Positions 10,672-19,851 of a stretch of 64,000 bases of DNA are shown in pieces (position 1 is the stretch's first letter; every line of letters starts with the position of its first letter). The position numbers and the translations under genes are program-made. The notes beneath the pieces are model-generated. The model saw only the letters and a list, made by a program, of their open reading frames with translations, did not search any database and was not told the DNA's origin. The stretch is from Rosenbergiella nectarea (GTDB taxonomy: Bacteria > Pseudomonadota > Gammaproteobacteria > Enterobacterales > Enterobacteriaceae): the NCBI RefSeq assembly GCF_900111105.1, contig NZ_FOGC01000001.1, forward strand, positions 194,323-258,322, given 5' to 3'.

Positions 10672-12954
10672 ATGAAGAAAGTTCTCATAATCACTCCGGA
10701 TATTGAAGGCCCTGTAAGAAACGGCGGAATCGGAACGGCGTTCACTGCACTTGCAACAGCTTTGGCGAGTAAATCCATTGAGGTGGATATACTTTACACT
10801 AGTGGTGATTACTCTGAGTCCTCCGAATCATTTTCGGAGTGGAGTAATCTTTATAGCACATTCGGCGTTAGACTACTCCAATTATATTTAAAATTAGAAT
10901 TTAATATTGATGCTCCTTATTTTAGAAAAAAAAGTTATGCACTTTTTAATTGGCTGATACAAAATCAAGATTATGACACAGTAATAGCTTGTGAGTGGCA
11001 AGCCGATTTATATTACTCTTTATTGAGTAAAAGTAATGGAACTAATTTTGAAAATATAAAATTCATTGTAAATACGCATGGCTCGACTTTGTGGGCTGAT
11101 GAAGGAAACTATCACCTTCCAGATGATCAAAATCACCTAGAACTTTATTATATGGAAAAGTCCGTCGTTGAAATGGCAGACGAAGTGGTTAGTCCATCTC
11201 AATACCTTCTTGATTGGATGCAAGAAAAAGGATGGCAACTACCTGAGAATAGTAAGGTTATTCTTAATTGCGCTCCGTTTAATGGTTTTAAACCCCAAAA
11301 AAATAAAGTTTCAAATAGTGGTGCCGATGTCAGTGGGATTGAGCTTGTTTTCTTTGGTCGTTTGGAGACAAGAAAAGGTCTAGATATCTTCCTCAAATCA
11401 ATCAATAAACTTAATGAAAATGATATTGAAAAGTTAACTGGAATAACCTTTATAGGTAAAGATGTTAATTTATGTGGTACCAACTCGAGTACATTAATAA
11501 AAAGCAGTACAAGAAAAATTAATACTGTAATAAAAATAATCAATGGCCTCGATAGAACAAGTTCGAATGCTTATCTAAAAAAAGAAAATGTATTAGTTGT
11601 GATACCCTCTCTAGTAGAAAACTCACCTTATACAGTCTATGAATGTTTAATTAATGATATAGATTTTATTTCATCTAATGTTGGTGGTATTCCAGAGCTG
11701 ATACCTAAAGAGACACATGTTGATATTTTATTCTCACCAAATCCTGTTGAACTACATGGTAAAATTCATTCTCGTCTCAATAATCTTAGCTGTAAGCCTG
11801 GGTTAATTTCAGAACAAGATACGATTACGGCTTCATGGAAAAATTCTGTTGAAGCAAAGTCTACAACTCGATTTATAAAAATAGATTCGTCACAACAACC
11901 CTTAGTCAGTGTATGCCTCGTGCATCATGACCGGCATCATTTATTGCAACAAGCAATTGCTTCATTAAAAACACAAAGTTATAAAAACGTTGAAGTCATC
12001 CTTGTAGATGATGGGAGCTCAGCTCTAGAATCGAAACAGTATCTTGATTTAATTGAAAATGATTTCTTGTTAAGAAACTGGAAAATCATAAAGAGTTCAA
12101 ATAATTATCTCGGTGCGGCAAGAAATTTAGCAGCTAGACATGCGAGTGGTGATTTTTTACTCTTCATGGATGATGACAATGTTGCTAAACCTTTTGAAAT
12201 TGAAACATTTGTCATTGCTGCATTAAATTCTGGTGCAGATATACTTACTACGCCAAGCGATTTAATATTTGGCGAAGAGTTCCCGTCTCCATTCAGAAAA
12301 ATGACTAACTGCTGGCTTCCGCTTGGCCCAGATTTGAATATTGCCGGTTTTAATAATTGTTTTGGTGATGCTAATGCAATGGTCAAAAAATCCGTCTTCG
12401 ATATAGTTGGTGGGTTTACTGAGGATTATGGCCTGGGTCATGAAGATTGGGAATTTTTTCTTAAAGCTTCACTGGCAGGGTATAAATTACAAGTTGTACC
12501 AGAATCATTATTCTGGTATAGAGTTGCCAATACTGGAATGTTATTAACGGGTAATAAGAAAAAAAATAATTATAGAAGTTTACGTCCATTTCTCGCGCAA
12601 CGAGTAAACTATAATTATGGTACAAGCCTGATTCCGTCATATTTGGAAAAAATCCATACACTTGAAGAAGAGAACCAGCGTTTAAAAAATGTGAATGGAA
12701 TGGGTTCTCTCAGTAACCAGATTAATACTATTAGTAGTAAAGTTGATTTATTGATTTCTCAACAAAGAGAGGGGTGGGCACACGATCGCTTTACTATATT
12801 GTCTGAGCAATTGGATCATCTAACCTCTCAGCAACGAGAAGGATGGGCTCACGATAGATTCGAAGTGTTATTTAATAAATTGAATAGTACAGAGCAAAAC
12901 AATAGTGGGGCTTTCTCTAAAATAATTAGGAAGTTAAAGAATTTACTTAAATAG
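10672..12954 (+). CDS. fused GT4-GT2 glycosyltransferase with C-terminal repeats
   Basis: Large 760-residue cytoplasmic enzyme. Residues 1 to about 395 form a GT4 domain (glycine-rich GGIGTAF near the start, NTHGST, FFGRLETRKG, then a PSLVENSPYTVYECL donor motif). Residues about 410-620 form a GT2 domain (VSVCLVHHDR, VDDGSS, the metal-binding FMDDDN and GHEDWEF). A coiled-coil stretch follows, then two 23-residue repeats starting at residues 696 and 719, each opening with SQQREGWAHDRF, and a basic tail. AAGGAATA supports the ATG. Two transferases in one chain suggest addition of a disaccharide or side branch. Substrate unknown. Confidence 0.8.
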   Translation: MKKVLIITPDIEGPVRNGGIGTAFTALATALASKSIEVDILYTSGDYSESSESFSEWSNLYSTFGVRLLQLYLKLEFNIDAPYFRKKSYALFNWLIQNQDYDTVIACEWQADLYYSLLSKSNGTNFENIKFIVNTHGSTLWADEGNYHLPDDQNHLELYYMEKSVVEMADEVVSPSQYLLDWMQEKGWQLPENSKVILNCAPFNGFKPQKNKVSNSGADVSGIELVFFGRLETRKGLDIFLKSINKLNENDIEKLTGITFIGKDVNLCGTNSSTLIKSSTRKINTVIKIINGLDRTSSNAYLKKENVLVVIPSLVENSPYTVYECLINDIDFISSNVGGIPELIPKETHVDILFSPNPVELHGKIHSRLNNLSCKPGLISEQDTITASWKNSVEAKSTTRFIKIDSSQQPLVSVCLVHHDRHHLLQQAIASLKTQSYKNVEVILVDDGSSALESKQYLDLIENDFLLRNWKIIKSSNNYLGAARNLAARHASGDFLLFMDDDNVAKPFEIETFVIAALNSGADILTTPSDLIFGEEFPSPFRKMTNCWLPLGPDLNIAGFNNCFGDANAMVKKSVFDIVGGFTEDYGLGHEDWEFFLKASLAGYKLQVVPESLFWYRVANTGMLLTGNKKKNNYRSLRPFLAQRVNYNYGTSLIPSYLEKIHTLEEENQRLKNVNGMGSLSNQINTISSKVDLLISQQREGWAHDRFTILSEQLDHLTSQQREGWAHDRFEVLFNKLNSTEQNNSGAFSKIIRKLKNLLK
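12757..12894 (+). repeat. two 69-bp in-gene repeats (SQQREGWAHDRF)
   Basis: Two tandem 69-bp units at 12757 and 12826 encode 23-residue repeats with an identical SQQREGWAHDRF core. Most codons for the core differ at silent positions, so the protein motif is conserved rather than freshly duplicated. Confidence 0.85.
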
Positions 12955-12962
12955 TATAATTA

Positions 12963-12987
12963 ACGGGCTTTTAAGCCCGTTTTTTTA
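12963..12987 (+). terminator. rho-independent terminator of the fused glycosyltransferase gene
   Basis: Stem acgggctt / aagcccgt with a 2-nt loop, directly followed by a run of seven T. Confidence 0.9.
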
Positions 12988-13456
12988 TAAAGAATTTTTT
13001 ATGGTTATGTCTTTTATATTGAAAATTAATTCAAATTGTAGTTATTAAATACTAAAAACTATACATGAAATTTGATCTTTGTCGTTTTTTTTGGCGTTAC
13101 ATTATAATTTCCCTGGGAGGTTCGCTATTTAAATATAATTCTACGCTAAAATAGTTATAAAATTCTCTCTCAAATAACCATTGTTGTTAATGTTTTTAAT
13201 TATTACTAATAAAATAATTTCAGTATCTTACGACGAGATTTTAGTTATTAAATAAATTAACTATCTGTATTCATTTGACATCCTGAAGTTCTGCTTACAC
13301 TTTAAGCTTGAGTAATCTTTGATAAAATAGCTAAAACTCAGTTCTAGGGGAGATTTGTAAGTTGTGGTGATTAATAATTTAGGTTGAGTGGTATTAAAGA
13401 GAATAACCCTTGAGCAGTTAGCGAGAAACTCTTAGCTCATATAGTGCGTAGTGCCT
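12988..13456. other. AT-rich gap
   Basis: About 470 bases downstream of the terminator. No gene, RNA or clear repeat was seen. It ends at the 3' end of yddG. Confidence 0.6.
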
Positions 13457-14341
13457 TTATCGGAAATCAAATCCCCCCACCCAGCACACCAACGATCCTC
13501 CACAGACCAACAGCGCCCCGATCCAAAATATCCCAGTCAACGGTTGCCCTAACCAAATACTTGAAAATAGGCTCGACACTACGGGGATAAAGTAGCTAAG
13601 GGTGGCAAGGAGGGTGATATTGCCGTGCAAGATACCCATATTCCACGCCGCGTAACCCAGACCCATCGCACAAGCGAGTAAGCATAGTGCACCGAAGCCT
13701 GTCGCGGTAACGTGTAGACTGGGTTGGGTCGTGAGTAAGAAGCCACTCCATAGGGCGATGGCGGTAAGTATAAAGTAAAGGGTGATACCGTTGCAGCCGT
13801 TAGCAAGTCTTTTGGTTAACACACAGTACAGACTCCAGATTATTGCGCCGGAGAAGGCGAGGGTGAAGCTCAATGGATTTGCAGTAAGATTGGCTAGCAT
13901 CGATTGCCATAAATTCCCCTGTCCTTGTCCGAGTACTTGGCTAATGCCTAGCATGCTAATTGCTATACCGAGTAACATTAAAAATCTGGGGCGCTGTCCA
14001 TTTAGTAGCACTGCCAGAAGTAGGGTCATACTTGGCCAGAGATAGTTAATTAGGCCAATCTGTATCGCCTGGATATTTGAGGTAGAGAAACCCAACGACA
14101 GCGATAAACAGATCTCGTAGGCGACGAATAGTAGGGTGCCTAGATACAGATAAGCCTTGGGGAAAGTTTTTAATTTAGGGAATCCGATAGTAAGTACTAA
14201 CAATAGGCTTGCAGCTGAATAGACAAGTGCTGAGCCTCCTATAGGGCCGAAGTAAAACGTTACCTGACGCATAAGGCCTACGATGGTGCTCCACAGTAAA
14301 ATCGCTGAGATACCCAGTAAGGTGGCACGTGGTGAGGTCAT
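13457..14341 (-). CDS. yddG: aromatic amino acid exporter YddG (EamA family)
   Basis: Inner-membrane exporter of 294 residues with about ten membrane helices in two EamA repeats. E. coli YddG exports aromatic amino acids and related compounds. The sequence follows E. coli YddG closely at ATLxGxxAIxLWSTxVGL, LLFVxYEICLxLSLG, the GxxNYLWPS segment, AAWNxGILHGN and the C-terminal GALxVCGGSLxCW. AAGGA eight bases upstream supports the start. It is divergent from the GFA-family gene across the nine-copy heptamer array. Confidence 0.9.
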   Translation of the reverse strand: MTSPRATLLGISAILLWSTIVGLMRQVTFYFGPIGGSALVYSAASLLLVLTIGFPKLKTFPKAYLYLGTLLFVAYEICLSLSLGFSTSNIQAIQIGLINYLWPSMTLLLAVLLNGQRPRFLMLLGIAISMLGISQVLGQGQGNLWQSMLANLTANPLSFTLAFSGAIIWSLYCVLTKRLANGCNGITLYFILTAIALWSGFLLTTQPSLHVTATGFGALCLLACAMGLGYAAWNMGILHGNITLLATLSYFIPVVSSLFSSIWLGQPLTGIFWIGALLVCGGSLVCWVGGFDFR

Positions 14342-14490
14342 GATTAATCCTTAGCCTGTTATACGTCAGTCAGAGTTTTACACATTCCGCAGGGAAATGT
14401 ACGTTAGTACTCGCTACCAATAGACTCTCTATGAGTATTGGCTCCACACAATCTCCATACTGGATCTACACATTTTTTTAGGTATATTGC

Positions 14491-14553
14491 TAACCCTTAA
14501 CCCTTAACCCTTAACCCTTAACCCTTAACCCTTAACCCTTAACCCTTAACCCT
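14491..14553. repeat. nine perfect tandem TAACCCT heptamers
   Basis: Sixty-three bases made of nine identical TAACCCT units, ending 16 bases before the GFA-family start codon and beginning about 150 bases from the yddG start. The array fills the space where a leader or promoter spacer should lie. It resembles telomeric repeats only superficially. Confidence 0.97.
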
Positions 14554-14569
14554 TCACGATGAGCAGACT

Positions 14570-14995
14570 ATGCAAGGCTCCTGTTTATGTGCTTCAGTTA
14601 AATTCACCTTACCCTATAGCCCAACCACTTTCGATCGTTGCCATTGCTCCTTGTGTCGTCGTCAAACAGGTACCGAATCCAATTATGCGACGCTAGTCCA
14701 TAGTCTGCATTTTAACTGGTCTGAAGGCGAAGCAAGTATTCACTCTTGGAGGAAAGAGTCGGGTTATCGTAATGATTTTTGTCAGCATTGCGGGAGTACA
14801 GTGCCTAACCTGTTAGCGCAAGTTCCTTACTTTTGGGTTCCCTTGGGTCTAGTGGAAGGGGTAGAGCATTATCGATGTGTTGCTGATTTCTGTCTGCAAC
14901 GCTCGGCCTCACCCTCTTGTTCCTCTGAGATTCAATCTTACCATGAGCCAGTCCAATCACTGGAGCAGCTGCTTAGCTTGCTCCAGTTGGTATAG
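14570..14995 (+). CDS. GFA/CENP-V family zinc protein
   Basis: Small 141-residue protein of the glutathione-dependent formaldehyde-activating enzyme-like family. The zinc ligands are visible as CLC near residue 5, CHCSLC near 24-29 and CQHC near 68-71, in the family's order. Members are mostly of unknown function; some bind glutathione adducts. It is monocistronic, converges on the esterase gene, and starts right after the heptamer array with only a weak ribosome-binding site (GATGAGC). Family call is firm; role is open. Confidence 0.85.
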   Translation: MQGSCLCASVKFTLPYSPTTFDRCHCSLCRRQTGTESNYATLVHSLHFNWSEGEASIHSWRKESGYRNDFCQHCGSTVPNLLAQVPYFWVPLGLVEGVEHYRCVADFCLQRSASPSCSSEIQSYHEPVQSLEQLLSLLQLV

Positions 14996-15013
14996 AGAGT
15001 TAGTTAGTATTTA

Positions 15014-16033
15014 CTACTCTCCTGAGTATCGGCGGATAAAGTCGACTGAATTATCGAACACTTGCTGACTGGCACGATACTGCATACTGAACTCAAAGTC
15101 GTGGTTAAGTGGCTCAGGCCATTGCTTAGGATAGATATGTGCCTCAACAGGAACATTGAGTGTTTTTAAGCGCTCGATAAAGGGACGTGATTGTCCTCGG
15201 GTCAGTAAATCATTATCGCTCGCGCTGATCCAAACAGGAGGATAGTGGGTCGTCAGCCAAGGTGTTGCAGACATAGCATAAAGTTTTCTCAGGCTAGGGG
15301 GTTTTTCTCCGCTATAAGCTCCTAACACCTCTTGCATGATCCAGCGCGTAGTCCAAGGAAGTTTCTGGCCACTTTGATATAAACTCGCGATATCGTAGAC
15401 GCCGCTGTGCACGACTAGGCCTTTGAGCTGTTGAGGTTGAATCGCAGGTGTAATCGCCAGCTGTTGTTGTAAGATGGGGGAGTTAAGTAGAGCGGCATAG
15501 TTACTGACAATATTCGCACCGGCAGAGTCACCACTGAGAAAGAGGCGATTAAGGTCTAGCGGCAAATCGTGCAAGGTACCGAGTGCCTGTAAGGCTCGGT
15601 TAAGCTGCTTGAGTTGGGTTGGGAAGGCTCCGGTAGGTACCAGACTATACTCAACATTGACTACCGCAAATCCTCGGTCGGCTAAGAGCCTTGCATAGGC
15701 CAACATACTCTCTTTATTACCCGCCACCCAGCCACCGCCGTGCACTAATACGATGACTGGATAGTGTTGTTCGGGCCGGATACTAGGGGTCACAATATCC
15801 ATTCTTGAACTCGGTAACTCACCATAACGATAATCGGTGGTGATCCTCAAGTCATTCTGAACATTTTTATCTGCATAGGCAGCTAATGCTTGAACATTCT
15901 TTCTCGTGGTTTCATTTTCCATCGCACCATGCGTTAACGAAATGGCGAAAGACTGGCAACCCGATAACACGAAGCTCATGGCGAGTAACCTGAGTCCTTT
16001 AGAACTTAGCGCTATAAAAAGCGGTTTTTTCAT
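15014..16033 (-). CDS. alpha/beta hydrolase lipoprotein (esterase)
   Basis: Secreted esterase or lipase-like enzyme, 339 residues. The N-terminus has a positively charged start, a hydrophobic stretch and the lipobox LSGC near residues 23-26, so it is probably a lipoprotein. Catalytic features of the hormone-sensitive-lipase-like group are present: oxyanion motif HGGGW, nucleophile elbow GDSAGAN, then the acid in ASDNDLLT and the histidine in LNHDFEF. The substrate is unknown. It reads towards the GFA-family gene, leaving only 18 bases between the stop codons. Confidence 0.85.
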   Translation of the reverse strand: MKKPLFIALSSKGLRLLAMSFVLSGCQSFAISLTHGAMENETTRKNVQALAAYADKNVQNDLRITTDYRYGELPSSRMDIVTPSIRPEQHYPVIVLVHGGGWVAGNKESMLAYARLLADRGFAVVNVEYSLVPTGAFPTQLKQLNRALQALGTLHDLPLDLNRLFLSGDSAGANIVSNYAALLNSPILQQQLAITPAIQPQQLKGLVVHSGVYDIASLYQSGQKLPWTTRWIMQEVLGAYSGEKPPSLRKLYAMSATPWLTTHYPPVWISASDNDLLTRGQSRPFIERLKTLNVPVEAHIYPKQWPEPLNHDFEFSMQYRASQQVFDNSVDFIRRYSGE

Positions 16034-16354
16034 ACTTTACCTCCCTGTTTGTAGAGTTATTGTTAAATATACAGTGGTAGCTTCATAAAAATTGTCAACG
16101 AACTGTGCAATTAGTCATATTTTGTATAGAAATTTTTTATTTATAAGCCATACTAACTATCGTTATGGAATATTCGTAAAAACTGGTTACATGTTGGCGA
16201 ATTTTTCATCTCAGGCGAATGTAGAAAATCGGAGATTGGTGCGGCAAGCTTCATCCGACGTGAGTAATTAAAATTATAAATTTCCTGCTTTAGGGCGGTC
16301 TTATTGCTCCGATTTTTACATTTTAAAACAGCGGTTTATTTAAGGTAGATTTCG
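16034..16354. other. divergent promoter region of esterase and gcd
   Basis: About 320 bases, AT-rich, between two divergent starts, so it must hold both promoters. No operator matching a well-known consensus was recognised. Confidence 0.5.
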
Positions 16355-18730
16355 ATGTCTAGGGAACGCAGAGGCTTACGTCTCATTACGTTATTATTCT
16401 CTCTCTTCTGCTGCTTATGGTTAGTCATTGGTGGCGGATACTTGTTGGCAATCGGTGGTAGCAGCTACTATCTGATTACCGGTCTCGTCATGGCGCTTTT
16501 CACCGCGCAACTGGCTAAACGTAAAGGCGGCGCGTTTTTCGTCTACGCCTTAATCCTTATCGCGACCGCGATTTGGTCCTACGTTGAGTGTGGTATTGAC
16601 TTCTGGGCACTAGCGCCACGTTTAGGTATCTGGACATTGTTCGGTATCTGGATGCTACTCCCGCCAGTTTATCGCCAAATTTCTCGTCCTAACGCAGGTA
16701 ACACGCCACGTACTGCGATGGCAGTCGGTGTTATCGTTAACCTGCTGATGGTCGGTGCGAGTTTTGTGGTCAAAGACCCGCAAGAAATCGATGGCACATT
16801 ACACGTTAATAACGAAGCGCCAGCGGCGCCAAGTGTAGCGGCGCAAGACTGGCCAGCATACGCTCGGACGCAAGACGGTGTACGTTACTCGCCATTAACG
16901 CAAATTAATGAGCAGAACGTCAAAGACTTACAGGTTGCTTGGACATTCCGTACAGGTGACCTTAAGCGTGCTGATGATCCAGGTGAGATCACCAACGAAT
17001 CTACCCCGATTAAAGTCGGCAACATGCTCTATACCTGTACTGCGCACCAGATCCTTATCGCTCTGGATGCCGCAACGGGTAAAGAAAAGTGGCGTTTTGA
17101 TCCAAAACTCAAATACGATTCGACTTTCCAGCATATGACGTGTCGTGGCGTTTCCTACCACGAAGTGTCCGCTACGCCTACCAACGGTAGCCAACCTGCT
17201 GCGTGTTCACGCCGTATTTTATTACCGGTAAACGATGGCCGTCTGTTTGCGGTTGACGCAGAAAACGGTCAAGTCTGTAAAGACTTCGCGAACAATGGCG
17301 AAATCGACTTACAACATAAGCAACCTCATGCTTTCCCAGGTGGCTATGAGCCAACCTCTCCGCCAATCATCACCGATAAGGTGATTATTATTGCGGGAGC
17401 AGTCACTGATAACTTATCAATGAAAGAACCTTCAGGGGTGATTCGTGGATATGATGTCAATACGGGGCAACTGCTTTGGGCCTTCGATCCAGGTGCTAAA
17501 GATCCTAACGCTATTCCTGCAGACGGTGAAAGCTACACGCCTAACTCACCGAACTCATGGGCGCCATCAGCTTATGACGCGAAATTAGATATCGTTTACA
17601 TCCCAATGGGTGTGAGTACGCCAGATATTTGGGGCGGTAACCGTACGCCAGATCAAGAGAAGTTTGCGAACGGTATTCTTGCGCTGCATGCGTCAACGGG
17701 TAAACTGGCTTGGTTCTACCAAACGGTACACCACGATCTGTGGGATATGGACGTTCCGGCACAACCCACCTTAGCGGATATCAAAGATCAACAAGGTAAT
17801 ACTGTACCGGTTATCTATGCGCCAGCGAAAACGGGTGATATTTTTGTTCTGAACCGCGTCACAGGTAAACCTGTTGTGCCGGCAAATGAACATCCGGTAC
17901 CACAAGGTGCAGCAGAAGGTGACCACCTTTCGCCGACCCAACCTTACTCTGAATTCAGCTATCGGCCAACCGCGCACCTGACAGATAAGAAGATGTGGGG
18001 CGCGACCATGTTCGACCAGATGATCTGTCGTATCATGTTCCACCGTCTGCGTTATGAAGGTCCATTTACCCCTCCTTCCGTTCAAGGTACCTTAGTATTC
18101 CCAGGTAACTTAGGGATGTTTGAATGGGGTGGTATCTCCGTTAACACTGATAAACAGTTTGCTATTACTAACCCAATGCAACTGCCGTTTGTCTCTAAAC
18201 TGATCCCTCGTGGTCCTAACAACCCAATGGAGCCGGATGAGAATGGCGCTAAAGGGTCAGGTAGCGAAGCGGGTCTGCAACACCAATACGGCGCGAAGTT
18301 TGGCGTAGAGCTCAATCCGTTCCTGTCACCATTTGGTCTGCCATGTATGGAACCTTCATGGGGCTTCGTTTCTGCGGTTAATCTGCAAAACCAAGAAATT
18401 ATCTGGAAGAAACGTATTGGCACCATCCGTGATAGCTCGCCGATTCCTCTGCCGCTGAAAGTGGGTACCCCAATGTTGGGTGCACCGATTACTACAGCCG
18501 GTAACGTCTTCTTCATTGCCGCAACATTAGATAACTACCTGCGTGCTTATAGCGTGCATGACGGTAAATTGTTATGGCAAGCGCGTCTACCTGCTGGTGG
18601 ACAAGCGACCCCGATGACGTATGAAGTGGATGGCAAGCAATATGTGGTGATTAATGCTGGTGGTCATGGTTCATTCGGATCGACCATGGGCGATTACATC
18701 ATTGCGTATAAACTTCCTGACACGAAGTAA
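16355..18730 (+). CDS. gcd: membrane-bound PQQ-dependent glucose dehydrogenase
   Basis: Oxidises glucose to gluconolactone in the periplasm and passes electrons to ubiquinone. At 791 residues it is close to E. coli Gcd (796). Five membrane helices occupy about residues 1-140, followed by the eight-bladed propeller, with DWPAYARTQDGVRYSPLTQI at its start and tryptophan-docking repeats (WRFDP, LLWAFDP, HHDLWDMDVPAQP). The last lines AGGHGSFGSTMGDYIIAY are typical. It needs the cofactor PQQ, whose genes are not in the window. Functionally it feeds the gluconate dehydrogenase operon at 31.9 kb. A strong terminator follows. Confidence 0.97.
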   Translation: MSRERRGLRLITLLFSLFCCLWLVIGGGYLLAIGGSSYYLITGLVMALFTAQLAKRKGGAFFVYALILIATAIWSYVECGIDFWALAPRLGIWTLFGIWMLLPPVYRQISRPNAGNTPRTAMAVGVIVNLLMVGASFVVKDPQEIDGTLHVNNEAPAAPSVAAQDWPAYARTQDGVRYSPLTQINEQNVKDLQVAWTFRTGDLKRADDPGEITNESTPIKVGNMLYTCTAHQILIALDAATGKEKWRFDPKLKYDSTFQHMTCRGVSYHEVSATPTNGSQPAACSRRILLPVNDGRLFAVDAENGQVCKDFANNGEIDLQHKQPHAFPGGYEPTSPPIITDKVIIIAGAVTDNLSMKEPSGVIRGYDVNTGQLLWAFDPGAKDPNAIPADGESYTPNSPNSWAPSAYDAKLDIVYIPMGVSTPDIWGGNRTPDQEKFANGILALHASTGKLAWFYQTVHHDLWDMDVPAQPTLADIKDQQGNTVPVIYAPAKTGDIFVLNRVTGKPVVPANEHPVPQGAAEGDHLSPTQPYSEFSYRPTAHLTDKKMWGATMFDQMICRIMFHRLRYEGPFTPPSVQGTLVFPGNLGMFEWGGISVNTDKQFAITNPMQLPFVSKLIPRGPNNPMEPDENGAKGSGSEAGLQHQYGAKFGVELNPFLSPFGLPCMEPSWGFVSAVNLQNQEIIWKKRIGTIRDSSPIPLPLKVGTPMLGAPITTAGNVFFIAATLDNYLRAYSVHDGKLLWQARLPAGGQATPMTYEVDGKQYVVINAGGHGSFGSTMGDYIIAYKLPDTK

Positions 18731-18778
18731 TAGGTTGGCATCACCCAGCTTGTGGTGATGTCTACTTACTATAAAAAG

Positions 18779-18811
18779 CCTCGAATAAAGGGATTTATTC
18801 GGGGTTTTTTT
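18779..18811 (+). terminator. rho-independent terminator of gcd
   Basis: Stem cctcgaataaa / tttattcgggg (one G-U pair) with a 4-nt loop and a run of seven T. Confidence 0.9.
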
Positions 18812-18902
18812 ATGAGGGTGAATAAAAGGTAAGAGGGGAGGCACCGGGGGAGCGTTACCCAAACAAAGATAAGGTGTTGCTTCCCATGCTCATCAGCAAA
18901 GC

Positions 18903-19190
18903 TTAAAAACTGTTTGGAACAAAAATATCAGGGGATTGTTGTAACGCATAGTTGAAGGCATCGGTCGCGATATCTGCCATAGATTGCCAATTTTGCGAAC
19001 TGAAATCGATTCCAAGAAGTCCAGTCACAAACCAGCAAGAGGTGAAAAGCCCAAGTCCTATAAAGACGGCACTTGCCGTTTTAAGGCTATTTTGTTGGCA
19101 CTTAATTTTCATCATGCTTGCCATGTACATCAGTCCTGCACTTAACAAACCCCAACGCATAACGATCAAGCTTGTTGCGAGAGCGCTCAT
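18903..19190 (-). CDS. yjcB: YjcB family small membrane protein
   Basis: Protein of 95 residues with two hydrophobic helices and unknown function. It aligns with E. coli YjcB over the RWxLLSAxxMxxAS segment and SCWFxxGLLGI. It lies next to soxS, as in E. coli (yjcB-yjcC-soxS), except that the yjcC cyclic-di-GMP phosphodiesterase gene is missing. The start is placed at ATG 19190, which has GAGG upstream; an in-frame TTG six bases earlier is less likely. An overlapping plus-strand ORF at 18952-19260 is discarded. Confidence 0.8.
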   Translation of the reverse strand: MSALATSLIVMRWGLLSAGLMYMASMMKIKCQQNSLKTASAVFIGLGLFTSCWFVTGLLGIDFSSQNWQSMADIATDAFNYALQQSPDIFVPNSF

Positions 19191-19390
19191 CTTCAATCCT
19201 CATTTTTTGACCAAAGGTTTACACATTGTTGAGTTAACGAACAATGAGAAGATATCATAAAGTGTGATTTAGCTCGCATTATAGACAAAGGTGGCCGGAA
19301 TTTGAAGAGTATGTTAAATAATTTGTATTTTTTGGCTCGCCATTGTTAACGAGCCTTAGCAGAAAATGGGGCAAATAAGTCTTATTAACA

Positions 19391-19756
19391 CTAGGACAGT
19401 GACCCAACATTACTGAATGCGGGCACGGGGCGACAGCGTTGGGAGTGGCGATAAGCCGTGGGGGTCAGGTCAAACTTGCGGCGGAACACGCGAGAGAAAG
19501 TCTGCTGAGATTCGTAGCCATATTGTAACGCGATGTCAAAGACTGGGCGTTGACTGACGCATAAGGCTTCTGCTGCTTTTGCTAAGCGTCGGTCACGGAT
19601 GTAGTCGCCGAGTGTTTGGCGCGTCATTGCACGGAACATTCTTTGTAAGTGCCACTTGGAATATCCGGATTTGGCGGCAACTTCATCAATCGAAAGGTTA
19701 TTCCCGAGATTTTGATCGATCCACTCAGTGAGTGAAATGATGATTTCTTTTTGCAT
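19391..19756 (-). CDS. soxS: superoxide response activator SoxS
   Basis: AraC-family DNA-binding activator consisting only of the two helix-turn-helix motifs. E. coli SoxS turns on sodA, zwf, fumC and other redox-stress genes. The SGYSKWHLQRMFR first recognition helix region and SQQTFSRVFRRKF second region are almost identical to E. coli. It is 121 residues, about 14 longer than E. coli SoxS (107), due to a C-terminal tail after YRHS. Divergent from soxR, with the SoxR operator in its promoter. Confidence 0.96.
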   Translation of the reverse strand: MQKEIIISLTEWIDQNLGNNLSIDEVAAKSGYSKWHLQRMFRAMTRQTLGDYIRDRRLAKAAEALCVSQRPVFDIALQYGYESQQTFSRVFRRKFDLTPTAYRHSQRCRPVPAFSNVGSLS

Positions 19757-19812
19757 CTGATGTCATTCCTCTGTTTAGTCATCACATAATGTGATCTCGA
19801 ACAAGTTTTTAA

Positions 19813-19843
19813 AGTATAATTCCTCAAGTTAACTTGAGGTAAA
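19813..19843 (-). promoter_or_regulatory. soxS promoter with SoxR operator
   Basis: Read on the minus strand: -35 TTTACC (19838-19843) and -10 TATACT (19813-19818), separated by 19 bp, the overlong spacer typical of MerR-family targets. The spacer holds the perfect 18-bp palindrome CCTCAAGTTAACTTGAGG (19822-19839), as in the E. coli soxS promoter. Oxidised SoxR is known to activate from this position. Confidence 0.95.
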
Positions 19844-19851
19844 GCTTAAAA

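Noticed and set aside
14491..14553. CRISPR or telomere-like element
   Set aside because: Units are contiguous without spacers, and TAACCCT is not the canonical telomere unit in either direction; no telomere context exists.
18952..19260. 102-residue plus-strand reading frame antisense to yjcB
   Set aside because: The minus-strand frame aligns with E. coli YjcB and has a ribosome-binding site; the plus frame has neither.
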